From contig JADLZK010007810.1 of the NCBI GenBank assembly GCA_015847255.1, forward strand, positions 1 through 64,000: 64,000 nt of DNA. The letters run 5' to 3'. Positions 9,843-21,144 of the stretch are shown one piece after another. Below the pieces are notes generated by a model. The model had not been told where the DNA came from. It ran no database searches and saw nothing but the letters and a program-made list of their open reading frames with translations. Every line of letters begins with the position of its first letter. The first letter of the stretch is position 1. Both the position numbers and the translations under genes were made by a program. Origin of the DNA: Hyparrhenia diplandra. Lineage: Eukaryota; Streptophyta; Magnoliopsida; Poales; Poaceae.

Positions 9843-12495
9843 ATTGTCTTCCTAGATATGGTGGATATGGTGAGTAAATTTGTAGAAGGAAATTTTGATT
9901 AAGTGTGTTGCGTAAATTTGTAGAGAGAATTAACACGATATGGTGCGTTCCATTAAATATTCAGTTAATTTTCAGAGAGAACGCTAGCAAGAATATTTAA
10001 ACAGAAGTGTCTTTCCAGATATGATAGCAAGGATATTTAAACAGAACTATCTTTCCGGATATGGTAAGTTTGTAGAGAGAGATAATTTCTATTGAAGTGT
10101 CTTCTGAAATATGGTAAGTTTACAAAGAGAACACTGAGGAAAACTTTGATTGATGGTGAGTAAATTTGTAGAGAGAACACAAGAAGGATATTGATATGGT
10201 ACGTTTGTAGAAAGTGGGACTTTCTATGGGAGGGTCTTCTCAAATATGGTAATTTTGCAGAGAGAACACTAAGGGAAACTTTGATGGACGGTGGGTAAAT
10301 TTGTATAGTGTCTTCTTAAATATGAAGAGTTTGCAGAGAGAACACTAAGGGAAACTTTGATGGACGGTGAGTATAAATATGTAGAGAGAACACTAGCAAG
10401 GATATTCCGACAGAAGTGTCATCTCAAATATGGTAAGTTTGCAGAGAGAACACTAAGGGAAACTTTGATGGACGGTGGGTAAATTTGTATAGTGTCTTCT
10501 TAAATATGGTAAGTTTGCAGAGAGAACACGAAGGAAAACTTTGATGGACGGTGAGTAAATATGTAGAGAGAACACTAGCAAGGATATTTCGACAGAAGTG
10601 TCATCTCAAATATGGTAAGTTTGCAGAGAGAACACTAAGGAAAACTTTGATTGATGGTGAGTAAATATGTAGAGAGAACACTGCAAGATATTTCGACAGA
10701 AGTGTCATCTCAAATATGGTAAGTTTGCAGAGAGAACACTAAGGAAAACTTTGATGGACGAAGAGTAAATTTGTATGCGTCTTCTTAATTATGGTAAGTT
10801 TACAGAGAGAGCACGAAAGAAAACTTTGATATGTAGAGAGAACACTAGCAAGGATGTAGCGTGGAGCGTGGGTCCGATTATTTTCTGTGCTAGATGAACT
10901 GCCGGAGCATGACTTCCAAAGCAGTGAGCGGGGCGATGTGACATGTAGCGTTGCATTGGGACTACAGCTGGTTCACACCCGAAGTCAAATAATACGGTGA
11001 GTAAATTTACAGTGACAACACTAAGCAAAGTTCTGATAGTAAAAGTGTCTTCCCATATATGGTGAGTTTAAATTTGTCTCCCTACTCTGAAAGGGAAATT
11101 CCGCCCTTTTCATAAGAAATTCGTAAATTTGCACAGAGAACACTAAGGAAAATTTTGATGAAATTGTATTCCTAGATATGTTGAGTAAGTTTGTACAAAG
11201 AGAATAAGGAAATTTTGATGAAGTGTCTTCCTAGCCATGTTGAGTCAATTTACAGAGAGAACACTAGGATATTGCCAGAAGTGTCTTCCCGGATATGGTG
11301 AGTACGTGTTTGCAGAGTCACTACGGAAAATTTAGATGGACGGCGAGTAAATTTGTAGAAAAGACACTAGCAAGGATATCTTGATGGAAGTGACTTTCTA
11401 GAAGTGTCTTCCGCCATGTTGAGTCAATTTACAGAAAGAACACTAGCAAGGATATTGCCGGAAGTGTCTTCCCGGATATGGTGAGCAAGTGTTTGCAGAG
11501 TCACTACGGAAAAATTTAAAATGGACGGTGAGTAAATTTGTAGAAAAGACACTAGCAAGGATATCTTGATTAAAGTCTACAAGTGTCTTCCTAGCCATGT
11601 TGAGTCAATTTATAGAGAGAACACTAGAAGTGTCTTCCCGGATATGGCGAGTAAGTGTTTGCAGAGTCACTACGGAAAATTTAGATGAACAGCGAGTAGA
11701 AAAGACACTAGCAAGGATATCTTAATGGAAGTGACTTTCTAGATATAGTGAGTAAATTTAAAGAGAGAATAGTAGAAATAAATTTCGATGTTAGCGTCTT
11801 CGAGATATGGTGAGAGAGAACACTACGGTGAGTAATTTGCAGTGAGAACCATGGCAAGGATATTTCGATGGAAGTGACTTTCCGTAAATTTGTAGAGAGA
11901 ACACAATGGAAGTTGACTTCCTAGATATAGTGAATAAATTTACAGCGAGAACAATAGCAACGAAATTTTGATGGAAGAAATTAAAGCAAAAAAGATATCA
12001 CGTGCACGTGGAAAACAATAGCTAGTTTTGAAGCAAACTAGAAATTTACAGCGAGAACAACGAAATTTTGATGGAAGAGATTAAAGCAAAAAAAGATATC
12101 ACGTACGTTTAGCTAGTTTTGAAGCAAACTAGCAAAGGAACCGTCATCCGTTGAGGCAAAGACATTGATAGGTGAGTTCATCCAGCAAATGTAGAGTGTC
12201 AATCCTTTGTGATCAAGGATCAGGGAAATAAGAGTGTTAAATGTAATTTTGATGATGGGATATTGGATGCCTCGATAGGCAATGTTCACCTAATTTTATA
12301 TGGAGTAGGTGTGGTCTTGCTTCGTTCAAAATTCAATGTGGTACTATATTTTTGTTGTTTCATAAAGTTTTTTCTAAGATTACGCTAAACTACCGTGGGC
12401 CGATTCTAAAACTGGCCTGCCCAATTTAAAGATAAATCTCGCACTCGGACTAAGGCCTAATTTGAATTATGATATTGGTTATTTTATTTATTTTA
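9842..12495. repeat. Left arm of a large foldback structure, made of tandem subrepeats
   Basis: From about 9842 to 12000 the DNA is a degenerate array of units such as GGTGAGTAAATTTGTAGAGAG, AACACTAGCAAGGATATTT and GAAGTGTCTTCC. The basic spacing is about 60-70 bp with higher-order pairs of about 105-135 bp. From about 12170 to 12495 a non-repetitive part follows. Both parts recur in inverted orientation at 14216-15325 (inner ends TGATATTGGTTATTTTATTT and AAATAAAATAACCAATATCA). No protein-coding potential. The design, long inverted repeats built of subrepeats, is that of foldback-type elements. Confidence 0.85.
10860..10983. repeat. Direct repeat copy 2 within the left foldback arm
   Basis: Second copy of the 9717-9842 segment, inside the array. 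It carries the same blocks in the same order with small indels. It splits the array into 9842-10855 and 10984-12170. Confidence 0.8.
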
Positions 12496-13322
12496 AAAAG
12501 TGTGACGTTCTTGATTTGCTTTTGTGGGCTGAAGACTATAATTTACCTTTTTATTGGTTCCAAGAAAGACTTTTAGTACGGTTTGCTTCGTCTAATTTCG
12601 ATGTACCTGAAAACAGCTCAAGGTAACTTAACTGGCCTATTTCGACGAGAGTTAGAAATGTACTCTAAACTTACTTGTCGATCTCGCCCTTTTCCCTAAC
12701 AGACGGGGTGCTATTTAATTTGGCTAGGGTATTATTCCGATACATTGAAGCGCTGGCTGGTCTCAACTTGGCATCGTGAAATCGACGTGAGATTGTGCCA
12801 AATTGGCGTGGCATCGTTCTTTCAAAAAAAAATTGGCGTGGCATCTGCATCTGGCATGGCGCGGAGGGCTAAATTTATGCGCTGAAATAGTTGCCCCAGT
12901 CCAATGTAACCCCAAGTTTTTTTCTTCACCAACAGCAACATGTTTGAAATAGTTGCCCGATTCCAATGTGCGTGAAAACCGTGTAACAAGAGATTATTTA
13001 TAACAGCGAACAAAAAGTCAGAGCTAGGCTCTGTCAGTCCCGGCCGGAGCTGTGCCACGTTTGAAAGTAAGCAGGCACCGTACCACACGACGTGACAGTG
13101 TGTGTGCAGTCGAGCCTCAACCTGACAAAAGTCACAAAACCTGTGTGGTGGTGGTGAACTGAGTGACCATGACCAGCACCGGCTCCGTGCAACCTGTACG
13201 CGGCGCCGGACGGGACCGGACGGGCGCAGGCGCACGACTCGTCGCCCGTTTTTTTCTCTCGCCGTCGCCGTCGACGACGAAGACGATGACGACGACAACG
13301 GAGGCTGCGAAAATCACGTGGC

Positions 13323-13390
13323 GGCTTCCGTCTAATAAAATCAGCGGCAAAGCTTTTGCCGTTCCGTTCATCAAAAAAAAAAAAAAAAAA
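13323..13390 (+). mobile_element. 68-bp 5'-truncated L1-type retroposon tail
   Basis: A short insert reading ...AATCAGCGGCAAAGCTTTTG... and ending in about 19 A, flanked by a perfect 12-bp duplication AAATCACGTGGC (13311-13322 and 13391-13402). The CGGCAAAGcTTTTGCCG part resembles the 3' end of the reverse-oriented LINE at 49876 onward (CGGCAAAGTTTTTGCCG). Confidence 0.8.
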
Positions 13391-14063
13391 AAATCACGTG
13401 GCCGCAGTTGCAGGTAAAAGCTCTCCGCTGGCTCAGTCTGTCTCTGGTACTGGAGTAGTAGTAGTAAAACACGCGCTCCACACACACAAAAAGTAAAAGG
13501 TCCCGGGCCACGTATTCGGAGGAGGAGGAATTTCCATCGCATCGCAGCACGCATCGATCCATCCAAGCTTTTTTGTGCCCCCGGAAAAGGGCGAACAAAT
13601 CGCCGTCCCAAGAACCCCAGAATCCCAGTTCCCAGATGAGGTAGCTAGCGTGTCCAGCTCGACGGAATACGACGTCGAGAGAGGGCCGCGCGCCGAGGGA
13701 ACCCGGCCGGCTCACGCGGAAACGCACCGGAGTCACCACGCCGCTCGTGCGTGCGCACGGCCTGGCTGACGACTGACCCGATCAACGGATGGGGCTCCAG
13801 ACGGGAGGCGGACGTACGTCGTCCATGGCGTGACGGCGACAGTGTACAAGTGTACAGGGCGTTCAAGCGCCACGGCGTGGGGTGGGCGCGGGCGCGATCG
13901 AGCCGGCAGCAACTCCATCCGTTCCATTAATTGTCACACAGCAGGTAGGTAGCAAGACAAGGTCAATGCCGATGCCGAGAGCTAGTAGCGCCTAGCGCTG
14001 CGTTTTCCCATCCTACTCCTAGTATATGCGAGCACGGCCGATCGACCGGCCGGCCCGCCATTA

Positions 14064-14205
14064 CTCCGCTGCGGAACTTGTGACAACGACGGCTGGGTAC
14101 GTGTGTACATGTGCCCTGCCTGCCCCATGATCCAAGTCTTCCTTGTGCGCTACTGGATGTAACGGGTGCCTCACATCCTGAGCCGCGCCGACGACGAAGT
14201 AATGC
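14064..14205. repeat. Direct repeat flanking the right foldback arm, inner copy
   Basis: The segment CCGCTGCGGAACTTGTGAC...GCGCCGACGACGA recurs in the same orientation just outside the right arm at about 15326-15476. The blocks GTGTACATGTGCCCTG and CCCCATGATCCAAGTCTTCC are shared. Confidence 0.85.
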
Positions 14206-14215
14206 TGCTGCATTT

Positions 14216-15325
14216 TCAAATAAAATAAAATAACCAATATCAGAATCCAATTTAGGCCTTACCGAATGCAAGATTTACCTTTAAATTGGGCTCAGGCCAG
14301 TTTTAGAATCGGCCCGCAGTAGTTTAGCTTAATCTTAGAAAAACTTTATGAAACAACATAAATATAAATATAGTACCACATTGAATTTTGAACCGAGTAA
14401 GACCACCCTTACTCCATATAAAATTAGGTGAACATATCGAGCCATCCAATATCCCATCATCAAAATTACATTGAACACTCTTATTTCCCTATAATCCTCA
14501 ATCACAAAGGACTGACACTCACATTTGCTGGACGACCTCACCTATCAATGTCCTTGCCTCAACGGGATCTTGCTTTGACGGTTCCTTTGCTAGTTTGCTC
14601 CGAAACTAGCTATTGTTTTCCACGTATGTGATATCTTTTTTCGTTTAATTTGTTTGCAAAACTTGTTGCTCTTCACAATGAAAGTGTGATTTATCCTTCG
14701 GTCCGTAGCGATTTGTTGTTATTGTTCTCGCTGCATCTAGGAAGTCACTTCCATCGAAATATAGTGTTCCCTCTACAAATTTACCATATTTGGGAAAGTC
14801 ACTTCTATCGAAATATCCTTGCCAGTGTTCTCTCTATAAATTGTTCACCGTCCATCAAAATTTTCCTTAGTGCTCTGTAAACTTTTTCTCGCCATATCTC
14901 GGAGACACTTCCATTGGAAATGTCCTCTCTACAAACTTACTCTATCTAGGAAGATACTTTGTTTGAAATTTCCTTCTATTGTTCTCTCTGCAAATTTACT
15001 CACCTAGGGAGTCACTTCCATCAACATATGCTAGTGTCTTTTCTACAAATTTACTCGCCGTCCATCTAATTTTTCGTAGTGTTCTCTCTGCAAACAGGTT
15101 TACTCAACATATCTAGGAAGACACTTCCATCGAAATTTCCTTTCTGCAAACTTACTCTATCTAGGAAGACACTCCTTCGAAATTTCCTTTTATTGTTCTC
15201 TCTGCAAATTTACTCACTATATCTAGGCAGTCATTTCCATCAAGATATCCTTGCTACTGTCTTTTCTACAAATTTACTCGCTGTCCATCTAAATTTTCCA
15301 TAGTGTTCTCTCTACAAACTTTTAC
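14216..15325. repeat. Right arm of the foldback structure (inverted)
   Basis: Inverted counterpart of the left arm. The unique inner part (14216-14640) is the reverse complement of about 12170-12495, including CACTCTTATTTCCCT against AGGGAAATAAGAGTG and CCATATAAAATTAGGTGAAC against GTTCACCTAATTTTATATGG. The outer part (14690-15325) holds subrepeats such as CACTTCCATCGAAAT and TTCTCTCTGCAAATTTACTC, the complements of the left-arm units. It is much shorter than the left arm. Confidence 0.85.
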
Positions 15326-15476
15326 TTCGCTGCGGAACTTGTTGTGACGAGTGACGACGACGGCTGGGTATGTGTGTACATGTGCCCTGTGGCCCTGCCC
15401 CATGATCCAAGTCTTCCTTGTGCGCTACGGGAAGTAAGGGGTGCCTCCCATCCTGAGACGCGCCGACGACGACGCG
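15326..15476. repeat. Direct repeat flanking the right foldback arm, outer copy
   Basis: Second copy of the 14064-14205 segment, starting TCGCTGCGGAACTTG and ending at the GCGCCGACGACGAC block. Together the two copies bracket the right arm exactly. Confidence 0.85.
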
Positions 15477-16781
15477 TTCGTTTCGTCCCACTGGTTGATC
15501 TATATGTGGATGAAACGCTAGCTGGATCATCAATCAAGGTGCCGGCCCGTCATGGTAGAATTAGCATGGCATGGCACTTCCAGAATTTGCACAATTTGTT
15601 GTGCACAGCGTTCACTGCACTGTACAAGCATACAAACGTGCGACGCCCCTGGCCGCCCCGTCAACCACAGACGGCCAATTGCTCCACGGCCGACCCCAGC
15701 ATATCCGTGTGTGCTCAGCTCCGATCCCCCGCCTCGCACGCAGACGCACCCACTGGGCTCGGCGGCAGCAGCAACAGCGGCTGGTGGTAACTGGTAATCT
15801 GGTATCCGATGCCCGCGTGCTCCACACCCCGTTGAGTCGTTGACGCGACTGGGCATCAGTGGGTCTCTGCCACGTACTCTCTGCCGGTCTGCCCTCTGCC
15901 GCCCGTTGTGGAAGTGGGCGTGGAACTGGAACCTCCCCGTCTGATACGGCTCAAGAGGTTGTGGGTCGGTTCTTGCGATATCCAAAAAGCGTACTGCTGC
16001 AGGACCTATTTCTGGACAAAGGGACACAGCACATTGGTCGTCGTTTCTTCTTTCTTTGGCTGGTTTATTTCTGCGTTTCTTCCTAATCATTTGTGGATCT
16101 TGCTTTTGGTACTACTCCTACTTGTGATTGATTTTTTTTTTTTGACAATAAACATAGATATATTAAATATCACAGCAGGCAGTTTACAAAGTGGTCCTCC
16201 ATAGAAAACCAAATTACATAAGAGTCATGGGAGCCGAAAAGAATAATGTGTGGTTCCAACTTCCAACCATTATTAGGTTGCTTGTTTCAACTCCTGAAAC
16301 GGTTTAGCTAGGCGGTTTAAGATAGGCCTAATGATGGAGATGATGACGACAATCAATAGTCATGACCTTCACGTACCCTACACGTCACATTTACATGTGG
16401 CCAAAGGCCAGAGCACAAACTGTGCCGTTACCGTTTCCCTTTCTGCGAGGGAATTGAAGCTCGCTAAATCACACATACGTACACCACTAGTTAATCCAAA
16501 GCCATCACTAAGCAATGCAACACCACGCAAATCAAGTCGTACCTAAGTTTGAACGAACGATCGACCTAGTGGTGTATAGTAGATGTGACACCCTACTTTT
16601 CAGATTAATGTTCACCATTCGTACGTCTTCTCGTACGTGTGCAACAGTGCAAGACGTACAAAGCCCAGGGGTACCAAGGCAGTGGATCATCAACCGGCCG
16701 AACACTCTGGAACCACAAATTATACATGCTATAATACTTTATATTCGTTCAACAACAACATCCACTCGATGATGCAAACTG
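15477..16781. other. Intergenic, no gene supported
   Basis: Several short open frames without domains. A T run followed by GACAATAAACATAG (16131 onward) looks like the 3' tail of a reverse-oriented retroposon, and a similar TTTTTTTTGACAATGAAAAC occurs at 47012, but I cannot define boundaries. Nothing else is recognised. Confidence 0.45.
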
Positions 16782-17100
16782 GTTTATCTATGATATCTGC
16801 GTATCGATTAGCAAGAGAGGTTATTTTGTTAATTCAATTCAGGAGATAGGGATGGAACAGTTCAGGATTGTGACATGTTCTCTCATCTCATCCTCAAACT
16901 CATCAGGGTCGTCTCGTCGATCTGCAGCCCTGCACGTTCCTTTTCGCCCCTTTTCTCTTTCTTATTGGCTTTTCCTGGCTGAGGTAAGCAGCATACTTTG
17001 CCATGAAGGATCAAATGGATGGCCTCAAATTGTTTGCATGCATGATATCAACTATCTCTAGCTCATATATAACTTCTTCAAAATAAATTATCTTTATCGA
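16782..17100. repeat. Local duplication, copy A
   Basis: Starts GGTTTATCTATGATATCTG and includes GGAGATAGGGATGGAAC, TTCAGGAT.GTGACAT, GGATCAAATGGATGGCC and AATAAATT.TCT. The same blocks recur in the same order at 17200-17735. Confidence 0.8.
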
Positions 17101-17199
17101 ATGAAGAAGTCCTCTATTTTCAAGGAGCAAATAACTTGAATTGGATTATATTTCTTCCTAGATCGTCCACTACGATGGTGAGCTAGCTTGTCAAAACTG

Positions 17200-17735
17200 G
17201 TTTATCTACTATGGTATCTCTGTATTAATTAGAAAGAGGTTTTGTTTGTTAATTCAGGAGATAGGGATGGAACGGTTCAGGATCGTGACATACTCTCTCG
17301 TCCTGAAACTCCAGATAAATTAAGGGAGATGTCTATGCATCCACGTTCTTTTCTTTGTTTTTTTTTTCTTTAGGTTTCTTTTTCTCGTCTTTTCTGGCTG
17401 AGATAAGCCTAGTTTGCTATTTCCTCGGTCCAAAATTATAACGTTAACTTTTTTATCTCAAGTTTGCCCACTCGTTTTATTTAAAAACAATTATACAAAC
17501 ATAGTCAAATTTAAGTCTTGAGGAATAAAGCAAGCCATGATAAAAAGAAGTTGTATTTTTCACATATTTTTTAATAAAACAAATGGTCAAACTTAATGTT
17601 AGAAAAGTTAAACGTTTTATAATCTAGGACGGAGAAAGCAGAGGATCAAATGGATGGCCTCAAATTGTTCGGGGGCTTGCATGATAAGCTTCAATGGATC
17701 AACTCTCTCTGGTACAGTATAATTTCTTTAGAATA
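17200..17735. repeat. Local duplication, copy B (interrupted by a MITE)
   Basis: Diverged direct repeat of 16782-17100. Its homology is split by the MITE at about 17420-17640: TTTTCTGGCTGAGATAAGC lies before it and GGATCAAATGGATGGCCTC after it. These blocks are contiguous in copy A. Confidence 0.8.
17420..17640. mobile_element. Stowaway-like MITE in duplication copy B
   Basis: AT-rich insert whose ends, TTTCCTCGGTCCAAAATTATAA and TTATAATCTAGGACGGAGAAA, form imperfect inverted repeats of Stowaway type. Its absence from copy A defines the insertion. Confidence 0.75.
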
Positions 17736-18303
17736 AATTGTCTCTGCAAATAATACGTTTAATCATCAAGAGCGAAGCGCCACGATAGTTTATTTTTAAT
17801 CAACACCCCCACCAAAAAAAAAAAAAAAACAAATTCAAAGTGCGTTGCAGTACAACTCAAAGTCCACCACAATAGAAACAATAATTCATCATAAAGAAAC
17901 ATGTACATGATACTACTCATGGTTTGTTATAGATATAATATTTATTGATTGAGATCTCTATGTACTTGCATAACCAAAAACTCAATGATTAGGAAATTAA
18001 CAAAATAAGTCCCCGGAGACAATAATTTTGTGCTGTTTGTTGATATACATTATAAAAATGGTGGCTTCGCACCAACTAGCTAGGAAGAGCTAAATTATTG
18101 CTATTACAGGCATGCTTTCTACACTACAACCTATATAGTATCATTGCTATGGTCTTCACATTTTACGTCAAATATTTGTCTTTCTAAATTGTCCTATAGC
18201 AAAGCTACGCCTTAACAATCTACAATATGTTGCAAATAGATAATGTGACAAGCTATTTTTAAGGCACCTGAAGAATAGCAAATCCTTAGTTTCTCTAGCT
18301 AAT
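17736..18303. other. Intergenic AT-rich, nothing recognised
   Basis: Low-complexity AT-rich DNA with a short A run at 17815. No open frame or repeat of note before the L1 target-site copy at 18304. Confidence 0.4.
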
Positions 18304-21130
18304 TATAACTGTATGCAATTGTTTCGGTATATAACCTCGATCCTTTCCCCTTCCCTCGGCGCCCCCTAACGGGCGACTCGGGGCGCTTTTACGCCGCCGC
18401 CGGGGGGCCGCTCCTGCCGATCTCCGCCGCCGCCGCCGCCCTTGCCCTTGGCGGCGGCGGTGGTGGCGGCGGCCGATGGCGCGGGCCCAAAAAGCTCGCC
18501 CACTCCTTCCACCTCCCCCCATTCTCCCCTCCACCCCGGCTCGCCCGGCGACCCGGGCGGTCGTGGTTCTCGCCCCGCATGCTCGGCGGCGGCGCGGCGC
18601 CGGCGAATCCGCCCACCGTGGCTGGATCCGGCCGCGTGGCACCTGGCTCCCCCGTCGCCGGGATCGAGAGGGCGCTCGGTTCCTCGTCGGCGGCTCCTCT
18701 GCGTGGTGCCGGCTGCCCGGCGTCGGCTCTTCTACGTGGCGCCGACTCCCCCCTCCCCCCCCCCCTCCGTCGGGATCGCCCGCCGAGCCATCCCCCGTTC
18801 CGGTAATTTGGACCGGGACCGGGCCCCGTGTCGGGCGGTTGGGGCCCCCACCGTCGGCCGGTCGGCTCGGCGTCTTCTTGGGGAGCGTCAGCGGACGGGG
18901 GACGGACACCGGGCCGTACTGCGGCCTGTGCCCCCAGGGCCTTGGCTCCGGCGTCCGGGGCTGCTGGCATCGTGTTGGCTCCGGCGGCTTGAGGTGGGCG
19001 GCGTGCAGGACAAGCGACGTCGTACGCTTGAAAGGTCCCTTGTGGTTTTTGGTAATTGAGTGTCAACATTAGGTGAACTAATATGTGTGATTGAGATTAT
19101 ACACTGGAGATTAGTTCACACGTGATGATGCAATGAAGGAGCTTATTGCACATGAGACATGACATGGAGTCATGTGACCAAGGTGGTGAAGATCAAGTCT
19201 ATTCATCATATCAAGTGAGTATCAAGTCTATTCATCATATCAAGTCCATCTTTTGGATCAATCAACCAAAGTCAATTCAAGTGAGTATCAAGAATGGTTC
19301 TTGGAGAGAGGTCACTTCTCCCGTCGGGGGCATGCCGCCTTCTGTAGGTAAACCGAGCACCGGCTTGGATGGCTAACATGGAAGTGAGATTCTAGGAACT
19401 ATTGGAGATGCTTAGTTGATGCAATTAAATGGGTTGATCTAGAGAAGCAAGCAACACCCAAATTGAGAGAGTTGTTTCATGCAAGATTCAAGTGGTATTC
19501 TCTCATGCAAGCAAAGGTCAAAAAGAAAGCAAGCCAACCGCAACAAGAAGTGCACTTGATCATTAGTGGTTTTCATTTCATATGGGTGAAGCATGGAATT
19601 CATATTGGTATATTTTGTCTTCACCAAGCTATTGAATTGGACTTCATAATGCTAGTTGGAGAGCTAAATCGGAATCTAATGACTATCCTCTACTCCAACA
19701 TAGCAAGGTGAAATTGTTTGACACATGCATTCATAATTTGCTAAGGACTTGCTAGTGCATATAGTCATACATAGTGATCATTCATGAAAATCAAATGTTT
19801 TTAATGTTTATATGGTACCACTATTGCTTCTATGCTTTATATGATCTAGTGGTGGCATATGACATGTTCATGAGCTAGTGAACCTATAGTATTTGATCTA
19901 GAGTATGAGCTTTCAAGTACTTCAACTCAACATTGTCAAGATAACCCTTAGCATGAGGTGTGAAAAAGCTTGTCATTGGTTCAAACCGAGTTAGATTATT
20001 TGTGCAAGTGATCTAGATCAAGTCAAAGAGAAAGAAGCTCATGGAAACAATCTTGTTCAAGAATTGGATACAATTGACAAACCCTTTCAAGTGGCTACCA
20101 TATTGCAAGATATATCATATTCCTACACCTGGTATTTTTTCATTCACGTGGTATGAATGGTGGTTCCACAAGTGATCCTCAACTTTAAGTGATCAATTTA
20201 ATTCAAGAAAGCTACCCTCACCAACAAGAGCTAAAGTTGTGCAATGGATTGACATATGCTTTGACATAGGGGGAGGTGCCCCACCTCAAGATCAAGGTCA
20301 AGTATGCTACAAGTGACCAACATGTGACATTTCAAGATGATCTTCAAAGCTTTCACATGTGGTAGTTACAAGTGGTGTCATTCCAACATATGGTGGTGTC
20401 CATCAAAAATGAAGATTCAACAATCAACCATCTATCCCTAGTCAAAACCTTTATATCAATAGAGGCATACCCTTTATGGAAATTGATGACAAAGGGGGAG
20501 AAATTGGACAAAGATATGTATGTGTCTTTGGATATATGACAAAGGGGGATGAGAATATGGACATAGAACAAGAGGGAGCAAGATTGAAGATTAGAAGAGG
20601 ATCAACATTCTTGGACAAAAGAGAAGCACACAAGTTGGGGGAGCAAGCTCATGAACTTGTTTGATTGCATTTGATATGTGTATATTCATGTGCTTGCTTG
20701 CATTTGCATAAGTTTTTAGATTCTATATGCAATGCTTGTGTGGTGTATGCTAGTAATAGAACTTGATTGATGATATGATAACTAGCATGCATAGGTTGTA
20801 GCTAGACATATATAGTTTTCACGTGGATCAAGTACCATTGCTTATAATGTTGATCTTACATGGTATCTTGAGTTTTGGTGTATGTCTAGTTACATGGTTG
20901 ATGCTAAGGATGAACTTCAATTTGCAACTTCGATTGGTATCACGCTTCAAAGGTTTATCCTATATACCTTAGCATCACTTTGTAGTGTTAACCCTCCAAA
21001 AATTTTCATATTTATGTATGTGTGCAAACCTTGAATTCAAATCAATTGGGCACACATATAGGGGAGTTACCACTACCAAGTATGAATTAATTTTCAATTC
21101 TATATCTTTGTAGTGTTGCCATCAATTACC

Positions 21131-21144
21131 AAAAAGGGGGAGAT
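21131..21144 (+). other. Polypurine tract
   Basis: AAAAAGGGGGAGAT immediately precedes the TG of the 3' LTR, the usual plus-strand priming site of LTR retrotransposons. Two similar purine runs occur earlier in the internal region (about 20492 and 20540). Confidence 0.85.

Larger units (their letters stand above)
12496..14215. other. Loop between the foldback arms
   Basis: About 1.7 kb of mixed composition. It has small internal repeats (TTGGCGTGGCATC twice near 12800-12845), a short retroposon insertion (13323-13390) and a GC-rich part with no recognisable coding domain. Its last 140 bp (14064-14205) are repeated outside the right arm. Confidence 0.6.

Noticed and set aside
9842..12170. Regularly spaced short repeats that could recall a CRISPR array
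   Set aside because: Units are degenerate, spacing is irregular, there are no unique spacers, and the context is a plant nuclear genome with an inverted counterpart.
18295..19072. Frames of about 200 codons on both strands
   Set aside because: They lie in the GC-rich 5' leader of an L1-type element and run into the nested LTR element.
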